Part shown: in pieces, positions 1 through 12,331 of the stretch
How the letters are laid out: each line of letters begins with the position of its first letter
Position numbering within the stretch: the stretch's first letter is position 1
DNA from: Lichenostomus cassidix
Taxonomy: Eukaryota > Chordata > Aves > Passeriformes > Meliphagidae
Direction of reading: 5' to 3'
NCBI GenBank assembly: GCA_008360975.2
Contig: CM039184.1
Span: forward strand, 33,591,797-33,655,796
DNA length: 64,000 nt
Notes under the pieces: model-generated
The model's input: the letters and a program-made list of their open reading frames with translations, nothing else
Database searches by the model: none
Told to the model about the DNA's origin: nothing
Translations under genes and position numbers: made by a program

Positions 1-3000
1 TCAATGGCAAAGAGCACGTAAAATGCTAAAACTAAAACCACTTGCAGCTATCCCTATACCTGCAGGGATAGCAGGGAGCTATCCCTGACTACATGCACTT
101 TGGTTTACTGCAATGAAAATATAAACTGTGTAATAGAACACAAATTAATTCATTATGAACAACAATGTGGGTCCAGAAACAAGAACACACTTTTAAAATT
201 CCACTTTATATTTCATCATGGCTTGAAACACATTCATCAATCTCATGGGGATTTTTACAATAGTGTAAAGGCTAAAATACAATTTAGAATTAAGACTGAT
301 GAGTAATGAATATGTATTAATGACCATATGGAAGGGTTATTTAAGAGGTACCACTGTAGTACATGTGTAAGGCCTAGTTCAGGAAAAGCCCTCTGGATTA
401 ATTTCAATAAGCTGTTTTCTATGCTAACAAGTGTGTTTTGTAAAAGAACATACCTAAATGAATACCACAGGAGTTTTTTCAGCCTGTAAAAATAAGCCCT
501 GTTTTAGAGGTCCAATATGATACAATCATATCAAGACAGCAACAGGAAGCAAAGCTTGTTTTGTGTCTCAAGGCAGCATCCATCCAACCATACCATATGC
601 TTCTTTCTATCCCAAAACTGTGAGCTCTCAAGATACCATTTTATAGCCCAGGCCAGCTGAGCAAACATGGGAAAGGTTTTCACTCTTTTAAGAAACAAGT
701 TTGATTTCTAGTCTGAGATAGCTATGCTTGTCACTTGACCAAAAATTCATGGTTGTTGTTTTTGTTATTTTAAACTCCTGAACTGGTCTTCTCAATTTAA
801 TTATGTATTTGTAAAAGTGTACTACAGTAAAGACAGAAGAGTTCAGTTCGGGCCCATAGTAAACAGTTTAATTTTATTTAGTAGATTAAAGAATTTTATC
901 TAGTTACTAAAACAGCTAATTCAAAACCCAAAATTCCAGTTCTAGAAGTGACACCATACTGCTTTGTTATAATTGTACAAATATTTCATGCTTCCTGATA
1001 TCACTTGCATGAAACACCCTGTGTCCAACATCATAATGTTGTCTGGAAGGTCATGCAGTGATATACATGTGAGTTCATGGTTGCTGAGTTTCATATGAGA
1101 TAAAATCCACTGCAGGGATAAAAATATTCACAACTGATACCATTTTTATGAGACACCTAGATGTTATATCAGAATGAAATACATTTCATGCAGTAAGATT
1201 TTTTTTTATCAGGGAACTTATGAATGAACAACATATCCAATACGAACTTTTAAAAGGTGACTTTTTCTACAGACAGCAACTGTTTTCCATGAAAGTATTT
1301 CAGAACCCAACCCCTCCCACTGTACCTAAGCTGGAAGTACATCTGACTATAGGAAATACCTTAGCATGGCACTCAAAGCTGGAGAGCTGAAATGCAAACT
1401 TTTACTCAAGTTACAGCCATTCAAGTAGTTCAGCCTTCACAGAATAAAGTGTCCAAAATTCCACACATTAATTTTGAATCAAAACCAAGGCATGTCACTA
1501 GGAGACATTTCACATTAATTTCTTAGATTTTTTCCCCCCACAGGTACATTAGATAGATTTGTTGAAACACAGATTTTTTTTTTTTTTTTCATTATTTGTT
1601 TTTCAAAAACTAGACTCAAATAATTTTGGTTTTATTTAAAAATTACACCACTGAAAAATTCTCCATTCCTCTGTAGCTAGGAACACACATCCATGATTCT
1701 TTTGTGACTTTTAAGCTGAAACAAATCTGGCAACATAGAACACATAGGTGGTCTATACTTCTAGTTCTGTTTTGTATTATTCCACTGTATTTCAATTTTA
1801 TCTGACATTCAGAGGATTTCAGCCAGAATGGACAACAGAAGATGTCAGTTGTTTTTTCGACTCACTTAAACCTATTAATCCAGAAGTCTTAAAATAAATT
1901 GCAACTTACACATAATATAAGGCAGAGGTGTATCGGTCTCTCAATTAAAAATTAAGGAAGCCTAGAGGAGATGTCTTAAGAGTCTTTCTCTAGGTCACAC
2001 ATAGTCAGGAAGAGTCGGCCAGTAGGATTCTCCCAAGCCCAGAAAAATACACAAAACAGAGACTTACATACATATCCATATATCTATGCAGGTTTTCAAA
2101 ATATCTTACATGTGTATTTCCTTTCATTCCAGAAAAATTCCATATTTTCAGCTGTAATGATGAAGCTGAAATGATCCGTTTTCAGGCTGATGAACAAACT
2201 GGGTTTGAATGCTGAACTCATTAAGGACTCAGAAGAAGCTCACAAACTACCCTACAAAGGTAGTTTGACACTAAAATTTGCAGGCTGATGAACTGCATAG
2301 CATGATCCACATGTATTGATGATGACAAAGGAGGAACATTATGTCTAAAACACCATCTCCCACGCAATTAGTAAATCAGAGATGGTATCTTTAAGTTTCC
2401 TTCTTTTTTTTCTGACATTTGACAGCCTTGGAGGAAGGTACTGTGAGAAGTTCCTAAGTATTTTATTTGCCTTCTACAAACCACAAGTACAAGTAACAAA
2501 GATACCTTCTTAAATGTAGGCCACAATAAAAGGCAGTGTTAATTATTGATTAATACAAAAGCACATTATTAAGAGACAAGATATGATTGAGGTCATACAT
2601 TAGAATGATTAATGACTGTTTTTCAGAAAACGTTCACAGTAAACTTGCTTGTAGAATTATGTTCCTCTAAAAATTAATTAATCTAAAAGCTTTAAGAAAA
2701 CATAAAAGCACAATAATCAGGAAATTGGGTAAGCAGTTTACTCTAATTTGTAAAAAGAAAATTTGTGTAACTGATTTGTATGAGAGCAACTACAGAGCTG
2801 GCAAAGCCTTCAAACAAGAATCAGCTTAAGAACAGCATACAAGTAACTGTTTTTTATTCATCTTTCTAGTACACTTATTTGCAAAACAATGGCCAAAATT
2901 ACTGTTGCATTTTTCTGGTATATGAAGAGAACGATGCTATGCATGTGCAAAAACGTGTGCTCGGAACACACCCACTAGCAGCTTGTGAGGTCTGTGACTA

Positions 3001-4194
3001 AAGGCAAGAGAGAACTTCAACCACATCAGTCAAACAGACTTGCATTCCAGCTTGATTTATAGGCCACATGAAGAACTCCAACAATGTTCTGCATCAAGCT
3101 CTTTTTAATGTTTCAAAAATCACGCTCCTGTTTGTGTCATGTGAGGGACGTTGTGGTGTTTTTTTCTTTCAGAAGTTGCAGTGATGAACACATGTCACCA
3201 AGGTGAATGCTTGTGAGGAGCAAGGCTGATAAATCATCTGCAACTGAATTTGCAACAGCACTGTCCTCTACATGTGGGAGCCTGGAAAGAAATTACCTAT
3301 GATACTACATAAAATACTTCATGGGCCACATCTGGCTTACAGCATCTCAGATTTGAATTCACACTACAGTAGAGGGCCTGGAGCAGGATATGAGATTGTT
3401 TTGCAATAGTGACTGCTGCTTAATAAATGTTTATTTCACCTAAATGTACCATAGCAAGAGCTACAGATTATCAAAACCAGAGTGAGATTTTTGTGTAAAG
3501 ATACACTGAATAACTGAGACAAGAAAATAACGTAGTTTGAGATGCATGTTGTTTTCTAAGGTTGCTGCCATAAAAGGGCACCAAATACACTATAGTAGAA
3601 AATCCAGAATATCAAAAGTGCCAAAGGCAGGAATGTTCATGGAATATAGAGTATATAGTTTATGAATACCAAGTCCATTTGCATCAGCAAACCTCATAAC
3701 TGAAAATGACAAAGGATATATAAGAAGTGATGTGACCTCTGACCAGTAACATGAGAATATTACTATTTAAGATCTTGCTGACTCAGTTCAGCTCAGAGTT
3801 AGCTCTAAACACATGCTTTAATATCCTTTGACTTTCAGTACATGCCTAAATTTAAGCTTATATATACAGAGCTTTTTCTCAATCAGGAGTTGGTATGATA
3901 TATCAATAGTAAGCAAATGTAAGTTAAACAAGGAAAAAAAATTCTTGGGGATAGAAGCTGAAGTGAATTGTTTTCCATCCTGACAAATTAGGAACTTATA
4001 GAAAAATCAGTTGCAAGTTTTTTCAAATAAATAGAGCTGTATTACACCTGCACTATAACACCTATGGACTTTTATCAACCCTATAAAGAATTGCAGGAGA
4101 AAACCCATTAGCAGAAACTTTAAGCTATTGAGTATGCATAGCACATCTTACAAGCATAGAACAAGGTCCTCAGAAGGAGGAGCTTTCAAAGATA
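1..4194. other. Gene-free AT-rich stretch
   Basis: No coding region can be supported here. The longest open frame is 68 codons (100-306, +) with no recognisable domain. There is a small cluster of direct and inverted repeats at 44-87 (listed separately) and a poly-T run near 1573-1589. The remainder looks like unique intergenic or intronic DNA. Confidence 0.6.
44..87. repeat. Nested inverted and direct repeat cluster
   Basis: GCTATCCCT (47-55) pairs with AGGGATAGC (64-72), giving a 9-bp stem with an 8-nt loop. CAGGGA (72-77) pairs with TCCCTG (82-87), giving a second, overlapping stem. AGCTATCCCT also occurs as a direct repeat at 46-55 and 77-86. The sequence shows the pairing; no function is known. 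Confidence 0.6.
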
Positions 4195-4737
4195 AAGAGG
4201 GGATATTAAGCAAGCTTGCAGATGATACAAAATTGGGAGGAGTTGTTGACTCCCTCAAAGGCAGGGAAGCCCTGCAGAGAGACCTGGATAAATTAGAGGG
4301 CTGGACAATCACTAACCATATGAAATTTAACAGGGGAAGGTGCTGGCTTCTGTGCCTGGGATGGGGCAACCCTGGATGTACAAACAGACTGGGAAATGAG
4401 ATGCTGGATAGCAGCATTGTGGAAAAGTACTTGGGGGTCCTGGATGATGGCAAATTGAACCTGAGTCAGCAGTGCCCTGGCAGCCAGGAGGGTCATCTGT
4501 GCCCTGGGGGGCATCAGGCACAGCATTGCCAGCCAGGCAAGGAAGGGGATTGTCCCACTCTGCTCTGCACTGGAGAGGCCTCGAGTATCATGGGCAGTTC
4601 TGGGCACCACAATACAAGGATATAAAGCTATTAGAGAGTGTCCAAAGGAAGGCAACAAAGATAATGAAGAGCCATGAGTGGAAGCTGTATGAGGAGTTGC
4701 TGAGGTCATCGGTCTGTTCAGCCAGGAGAAGAGGATG
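4195..4737 (+). mobile_element. CR1 LINE fragment (RT C-terminal half)
   Basis: Translated on the plus strand, this segment carries the reverse-transcriptase catalytic signature ADD followed by TKLGG (gcagatgat at 4218-4226). It continues through the C-terminal part typical of CR1 ORF2, including the stretch about cataloguing a product LGNEMLDSS and the downstream gcagccaggagg block that recurs in CR1 copies. The frame stays open for about 165 codons (4128-4625) but then breaks, and neither the 5' RT domains nor an endonuclease domain is present. This is a 5'-truncated dead copy, as is usual for CR1 in birds. Its 4440-4700 part closely resembles 29640-29900, so both probably belong to one subfamily. 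The family call is from recognition, not alignment. Confidence 0.85.
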
Positions 4738-6066
4738 TTTTCTACATGCATTCAGGGGGAGCATTATTCTGGTCAGTCTATTTGAGAATGGCTTTTACAA
4801 GAAGAAAAACAAGAAAGAAAGACATTGAGAGAGAGATAACATTTAAAATATATTTGTAGATATGAAAACTATTTGAGGGAAAATGGTTAATAAGGAAATG
4901 CTGCTAAGAAGAAATCATCATTACACATACCCATGGTGGGTCAGAAATGAAGAGGGCTGCTTTAGGATGGAGTACATTTTCTTCATAGGAGCACTGGTGG
5001 AACAATGGTTTGGATTTGTGGCTAAAACATAGTGGGTTACACCAACTGAGAAGCAGTTCTTCCATGACTCAAAACTTTCTCAGTTCCTTAGTCTGTATCT
5101 GCCAGCCATAACTGGGGGTGGACAAGCTATTTCTAAGTAACTTTGTAAGGCTAGTTGTAAGCAACTTTGTAAATCATGTTCTGTGCTCAGACACACCTGA
5201 TACTGCCATTAGGAACACAAGATCAGAACACACTGATGATGTCAACAGCCTCCCTTTTGGGAGTTCGTTGGCATTGTTTTCTGGCATTTTTTCACCCAGT
5301 GACAAGAAATCTGTAAAGCATTGCCTTGAAGACAACCTAAGAAATTCCATTCTTTTCAGGTATCAATGTCAATTTTCCCTCAGCTGGCTGCCTTAAATTT
5401 GTGACCCATGTTTCCACTTGCTTATACTTTATCAGTGTCAGAAATAAACCACTATAATGTTCAAACTTTTCAACCTGATGAAATACAGTTTCCTTACGTT
5501 ATCTTTCTCACATAGCATGTCATGAGATTCTGATATATACTGTCCCATGATTTCACAATTTCTTGGTCATTTCTTTTGAAGTCTAATTCTTATTAGTTAC
5601 TTCCCTCTGTAGCTTCATGAGCAGTTAAAAGCTAAAGTTACTTCTTTTCTAGATTATTTTCTACATCAATCAATATTCTCTCAAATAGTTTACTCAGAAT
5701 TGTCTCCAGAAGCATTGGGTGTTCGTTCACATATGAAAGACAAATGAATAATAAAAAGTACATTCAGGATTTTTCAGAGAAGTTTTCTCCATTGAAACTA
5801 CAATTAGCATTTATTAGGGCTGGCTGAAAGTTGAAAGATTCAGGAGAAATCTTTTCTTCCTCCTTATTGCTTGGATGCAGGATGTTAGCTCACAGGACCA
5901 ATGTTGCATGGTAAGCTAACTAAACAGATCTTATTCAGTACCCTGTATTACAGGCATAAATATATTGCTTGTATTTTAAAATTATCATTCCATTAACTCA
6001 TTTCATTTTGCAACCAAATCATCAATGCTAAAAAACCCAAAAAAAACCCCAAAACATATAGTTCCC
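4738..6066. other. Gene-free stretch between CR1 and solo LTR
   Basis: A 92-codon frame at 5118-5396 (+) has no recognisable domain. There is a local imperfect duplication around aactttgtaa (5138-5175) and an A/C-rich run near 6030-6055. Nothing else can be supported. Confidence 0.55.
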
Positions 6067-6539
6067 TGTTGGAAAATGGTTAGCAGAACGAGGCCATATT
6101 GGCGAGGCGTGCGTGCAGAAGATGCAGCATGCACAAACCAGCTATTGTTCTAAACTCTGAAGGTGCTATTGTTCCTAACTCTAAGATGCTATTGTCCATA
6201 ACTTTGAGATGTTCTTCCCAAGAGATAGAATAGAAAAGAGAACTAGAATTGTATCCAATGTAGAAGAAATAAGCAAAATAGAGAAAGAATCACACAGTCA
6301 GTAATTCAGCTTATGCTGGCAAAACTTTAGCTGAGCCAAGTGAAACGTGCCTAAAGGCCACAGCGAATCAGAAAGCTAAGATAGATGTGCGCATAGACCA
6401 AATAGCCAATCATAAGCGCCGGTTTGTCGCGTGAACCTGTACCTGTTGTCTATAATAAAGCCTGTCTTAGAAGAAATAAACGGAATAACACCATTATCTC
6501 TATGAGAGTGTGTGTTACTTCCCGGCGGCCTCTCCGACA
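6067..6539 (+). mobile_element. Solo LTR of an endogenous retrovirus (probably class II)
   Basis: The 473-bp element begins TGTTGG and ends CCGACA, the canonical TG...CA ends. It is flanked by gttccc (6061-6066) and gttcct (6540-6545), a 6-bp target-site duplication with one mismatch. Two polyadenylation signals AATAAA lie at 6454-6459 and 6475-6480, about 60-85 bp before the 3' end, which fixes the orientation as plus. No internal retroviral sequence follows, so this is a solo LTR left by LTR-LTR recombination. A 6-bp duplication is usual for alpha/beta-like (class II, ERVK-type) avian elements; that class is inferred. The TSD mismatch suggests some age. Confidence 0.8.
6454..6459 (+). promoter_or_regulatory. 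AATAAA polyadenylation signal of solo LTR
   Basis: Canonical hexamer inside the solo LTR; a second copy lies at 6475-6480. It marks the R region and the plus orientation of the LTR. Confidence 0.65.
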
Positions 6540-6545
6540 GTTCCT

Positions 6546-9500
6546 CTAAGAAATACAGACACTCCTAAAATTTTAACTTCTCCATAGAAGAGTTTTACTA
6601 GGAAATATTTCCTACACAAGGCAACCTTAATTTAAGAAATTAATTTTGTCAGTCAACATTTTAAATTAACAGTGGGCAGGATAGTGAGAGGAGAAATAGT
6701 CTGAGAACTGCTGCTAGAATAACTGAATGAAGGACACAAAGTGTGAAGGAAGTTTGGGCTGATATCTCAGAATTATGGAAAAAGAGGGAGAGGGATAATT
6801 TATTCATCATTTTACAAAAGTAATATTACAAACACATGGCAAATGTTATAAGTCAGCGCAATCACATGCAATATATTTGATTCAGTAAGAGAAAGGAAAA
6901 TATGGTAAAGCCTGAAGATGCTGAAAAATATTCTGGGTAATTCATGCATTGACATCTCATTTACTATTAATTTTTTTTAAAAAGAAAATTATGTAACAGC
7001 ACCAACTTTTAAGTTCTCCACAATTAAGTTACTGGGGTTGAAGAGACATACTGTGATCTGGCCAAGCTTTGATTATTACTGTTGTACTGGTTCTGAACTG
7101 GTTTTCAGAATGCCAAAATTCAAACAAAACATTATATGAGTTAACCTGTGAACACAAAGCTATCTTTTGCTTACAACATTGGGCAAATACATGATCAGTT
7201 CTATGTCATATACACTGCAACTCTTTCCACCTTGCTGCAGATCCCTTGCTAACAGCTTGTGGTAACATGTACAATGCAGATATTAGCTCTTCCATCATTA
7301 AAGTCTCTAAGTCTTTCAAAAGAAGATGATTTCATACTTAAGTTACTGTAATAGCAAATATACCTAACATTACTACAATTTATTCCAGATTTTTTTTAAA
7401 GAAAATCCATTTATTTGTTCATTTGGATTAGTATATCATTCAATGCATTTAGTCCAAATGGATCTTAAAAGCTGAGAGAAACTCCCAGAAGAAAAAAAAA
7501 AAAACCAAACCCTTAAAACAGCCACCATTTGAGATCAGTTGTTGCATAATTCTTGGAAATTCTAAACAACAAATTAAGATTGAATACATGAAAAATATTT
7601 CTATATTAAACCAGATATCATAATATATAGCCTTCATTCTTTTGTAACACTCCAGAAATATTAGAGCATGTATTTTCAGCCTCCTTCAAGAAATAAATAT
7701 ATGCTTCTATAATTGTACAGATAAGAAAACCAAGTTAGATATGGTTCACAAACAATACTTTCTCGTCGGACGTTTTGTGACAGAATTTGAAGAACTTAAA
7801 ACTGCTGAATTAAAGCTGCATAACTGTAAAACGATTCATCTGTCTGCTTTTGTTCTGAAGAGCCATTCTAAATACAGAACTTGACTGTGCCTTTCTGTAT
7901 GCCAGACTCTGCTAAACAAATTCTATCAGGTTTCCATAGATGAAAGAGATGGAGATGAAACAGCTTCTCACACACAATCTGGTCTCTTTGATTACATTTA
8001 CAGGCCCTACAGTCATTCAACAACCCCACCAGCCTTTTACTACAGCTTTCAAGCTGTGACAATTTAGATAAGTGAAACGTTAAATAGCTCATTATAAGTC
8101 CACTTCTGCACCATAGGAATTGATGGCAGCATTGCCATAGACTTCAATGGGAGTTGGATTACAGTTTGAAACACATCACGTATACATTCATCAGAAACAT
8201 TTAAAATTCAGACACTTTCAAAACTTCTTCAAATCAGTTATACTGAACCAATCTTACTAAAAATCAGGAAGCAGTGGCAGGCCAGTTTTGTGGAGTACTA
8301 CAAAAAGCTATTGAAATGAGGCTTTTCTTGTTCTGCCATTTTCACCCAAATCTCTTGCTATGACTTCTGTGACAAGAAATCACCAGGAACTGAAAAGACG
8401 ATTCCAACAAATTTAACACAATAGAATAAAAAAAGAGCAGGGACAAAAAACTTTCAAAATTTTGTTCCAAGACACACAAAATATTTATCTGCCAGAAACT
8501 GTTCTACTATGAAGAAGCTACCAAGAAGCACAAAATTCAAGGTTCCAGCTTATAGGAAATCATACAAGCAAGCAGCTTTGGTAATTTAGTGCAAAAGACA
8601 GTAGTCCAATGTAGTCAGAATGAGACATATTCCAAGTGGGCTTCCATTTCCTTCTTTCTTACATGAGACCCAAGAGGCAAAGCCTAACCAGCCTCACAAA
8701 TTCTGTATTCTTCAGACTGTTTCTGTTGTCCCAGAAACAAGAAAATGGTAATAACTGTCCCTGTGATAAAGAATTAAATACCAGTAATACTGAATATCTT
8801 TTAAATTATTCAGATATTAGGTTACCTTCTATCTTAATTCACCATCTATGACAAATATAAACATATCAATCTGTCCACACAGCATCATGCTCCTTAGGCA
8901 GAGAAGGAAAGTCCAAAGATTTAGCAATCTTCCTACAAGTCTTGCTGACATTATTTTTGGGATTCAATATCAATGAAAATACCTTTAAAAATATAGTAAT
9001 AGAATACCATACCAGTGTAATAGCAATATAGCTTCTTTCCTCAGCATTCCCATAGGACATGGAACAGTGCGGGTATGATACAAGGAGCTGACAATTCTTC
9101 AGTAACCCAGGTAAAGGGAAGAGTTGATGGCTCTCTTCCTTGAAATTTCTGACATGAAGAGGAAAGAGAAAGGTATTCAAGTTCCCCACAGATAATTATA
9201 GAAACATGGTTTGGAGATAAAAATTTTATTTTCCTAAAAATGCAGCAGTGAAGACATGGACATTATCAATGTGTGCACTTTTTTTCCATACAGAGAAGTT
9301 TGTGTTTTAAATGTCTTCTCTCTGCTGCTACAGTTGCATCAAGTGTCAATGGTAGAAGAGGCTACAGTCTTCCAGATGGTTCTTCTACCCTTTATTACTG
9401 TAATTTAGTCATCTTTCCTTCAAAACTACTTTTTGCACATGCCACAGGGTATTTCAAAGATCAGGAATTAGTATTTCAGGACTATAAATTTCTTTTCTTT

Positions 9501-11883
9501 TTTGATTGTTCATTTTTTTTTATATCCACTGAGTTTTTTCACTTTTCCAGATAAGATGTTCAGGAAGGTAATTTTCTACATTCAGCAGACTGTCACCATT
9601 TAACACTCCTCTGGTGATATCTAGAGCTCAGGTACCACATTATCTTAGAGGTACAAATCTTTCTGGATGACAAAAAGAAGCTACCTGAAAATAACATGCC
9701 TAGAGTGCTGAAAATTGCAGCCGTGCCTAAACACCAGTTTGAGGAACAGTACAATATTTTAAAGAAAGTGCATGTCAGCCAACTGAGGTCTCAATACCAT
9801 CTTTTTCACTACTTAGGAATATTCTCATTTAGAGCTCATTTGTTCAAACACACATAATGGAGAATTCTTGTAGTGATACATGAGAGTGATTAAATGGTCA
9901 CTTTAAATGCTGGTTTTCTTTTAAAATTATAGCCTTGATGAGTCAAATATCAGCTATGTCTTTACAATGATATTTTAGTAAGTCCCATATTAATAATGCA
10001 GCATTACACTAACTCTGCGGAACTGACCTTATGTGGATCATATAAAATAGCAAACTCAAGCATGTCAGCAGCCATTGAATCAGCATCAAGCCTGAATCCA
10101 ACACTGCAATTACTCAGAAACAGTATCAGATACCCCACAGACTTTTGCAAATTACATCCTGATTGTCTTCTCAGATAGCACTGTACTTGCTCATGTCATC
10201 TTGATCAAGAAAAATTCCTTCAAAAGGAATTAAGGTTGAACAACTATGACTATAATTACAGATTTTTCTTTGTATTTAAGCATCATATATAAGTATAGTT
10301 CAACTATTTTAGTTAAACTGTATTTTAGCCTAGCAAAGGAAGTAGACTAAAAATAAAAGTACATGGTGCACTTAGAATTTTGATCAGTAGCTTGCAAAAC
10401 ATTTAATATCTCAAATGAAATATTACCTCCTGTCTGTCAAACCTTTAAGACTATGAGTAGTCAAGGTTTGGTTCTCAGTTTCCAGCTATAGCTCACAACC
10501 TTGAGGTATAGTGTGGTGTTGATAAGAATCACTCATAAAGCATTCCAGATACAAGAGCAGAAGTAGATATTCATATATGGGTGAAAAAAAAAAATAAATC
10601 AACATTCAAAGATTATTTCAAAGGCAATTCGATTTCTGAGAAACTGGAAAAGAATAATTGGGTATGTTCACAAATTAAGTGGATCATGTTTTACATATAG
10701 CTGTCCTCCACTAAACGGCTATTTTGTTTCAGATTTCCATTTAACTATTCAGGGTATCATTTTATAATAGGTTTGTTCATGAAAGCTTTGTGTATAAAAG
10801 TATTTTCAGAGGTCAGAGGGTGGACGGGAATTAAACCCACACTCACAGCTGTCTGTACTTATGGTAAACAGAAGGGTTGAATTTTATACAAAGAATATTC
10901 CATTTTATGCAAACATTCAGCCTCCAGAATGTTCTTTTTTCAGAAGATTATTAAGTACACATTGTATTTCCTATCTGAGATCTGATCAGTTACTGTTTTC
11001 AGTGACAGAATGGTTAATTTTTTGCTTAGGCTCAAAGCAACTCATGGTTTCCAAAATAAAAATTACTATTCCTTGTCAGTCAAAATAGCACTAAAACACA
11101 AAACCATTTTCTTCTAAATACTAATTCAAATTATCTTCAGAAAACAGTTCCTTGAAAAAATGGTTGAGTGGGTAGGTATGAAATTCTGGCACTTGTTCCC
11201 CTTCTTTTGGCTTCACGTGGGGCTAAATGTTAAGTTCACAGGTCAAGCAGTATTTTATTAGACTAGTGGTGGATATTCTAGGATGTTAGTGTGTGAAACA
11301 ACAATAGTCAGGAGAAGAATTACTAGTCTTTTTCAATTTTGTATCTTGAAAATGATAATAAGGCATTCTTTAGAATTAACATTGAGAAAATAACCAAAAT
11401 AGCAATCCAATAAAAATAAGATTAAAAAGATGCCACCCTCCTGAACAGTAACACTGTATGAAATATTAATTTGCCTTTTATTCATGGTTAAAAAATGAAA
11501 GCTAAACCTTTAAATGCAACATTTTCTAGTAACAATACATAATCATGCTTCACATTCCTATGATATTGCAGATATGTCAGGGCATTGAAATGCTCAGAAA
11601 CACCATGGTGTAATCTGTTTTCACCAGAGGCATGTAATATTATGCCTCTCTAGTGACTTGCCAGTATTTCAAGACTACAGGGTTTCTTTCATGCTGTAAT
11701 ACATTCAAGGGCCAAACCTAGTCTTCGAGAAAGTGGAAGGTGATGAACGAAATGTGGGAAAAAACTAGCATCACTGCTTTAAAATTATTCTATAAAAAGT
11801 GTCTCTTTACACTGCGCAAAAGAAGAAAATGTACTTTTAAAAAGTAAAAGTGCAACAGACAAGGAGTTAATGCTAGTAGATCC
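6546..11883. other. Gene-free AT-rich stretch
   Basis: Open frames here are short (60-107 codons, e.g. 8866-9189 on the minus strand) and show no domain or codon pattern I recognise. A probable ancient repeat remnant is at 8100-8160. A-rich runs occur near 7492-7505 and 10586-10596. The stretch is otherwise unremarkable. Confidence 0.55.
8100..8160. repeat. Possible ancient sauropsid interspersed repeat remnant
   Basis: The segment around gacttcaatgggagttgga resembles a core found in old interspersed repeats of birds and reptiles. It is short and diverged, so the assignment rests on motif recognition only. Confidence 0.3.
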
Positions 11884-12331
11884 ATAAAATCATTAAGGAG
11901 GAAAAGACCTCTAAGATCAATGAGTAAAACAAGTAACCTTACACTGCCAAGTCCAGCACTAAACCATATCCCAAAGCACCACATCTACACCTTTTTTGAA
12001 TGCTTCCAGAGAGTGTGCCTCAGCCAGTTCCCTAGACAGCCTGTTCTGACAATTGATTGTCCTTTCAGTGCAGAAATCTTTCTTAACATCCAATATAAAC
12101 CTCCCCTACTGCAACTTGAGCCCATTTCCTCTCGCGCTTTCCCTTTTTACCTAGAAGAAGAGACCAGCTCAGCCCCTGGCTACATCCTCCTTTCAGGTAC
12201 TTGTAGAGTGTAATAAGGTTCTCCCATGAGCTTCCTTTTCCTCAGGTTAAACATCCCCATCTCCCTCAGCTGTTCCTCATAACACTTGTGCTCCAGACCC
12301 TATATAAGCTTTGTTGCCCTTCTCTGGACAT
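11884..12331 (-). mobile_element. CR1 LINE 3' end, minus strand
   Basis: Read on the plus strand, the segment shows the reverse complement of the CR1 3' terminal region: cattaaggaggaaaagacct near the start (the CR1 3' tail) and ttgttgcccttctctggaca near the end. The intervening blocks match the usual order in CR1 3' ends (agcctgttctgacaattg, aacctcccctactgcaactt, gctgttcctcataacacttg). It is 5'-truncated and non-coding; the 97-codon plus-strand frame at 11920-12213 is only antisense sequence of this element. Confidence 0.9.
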
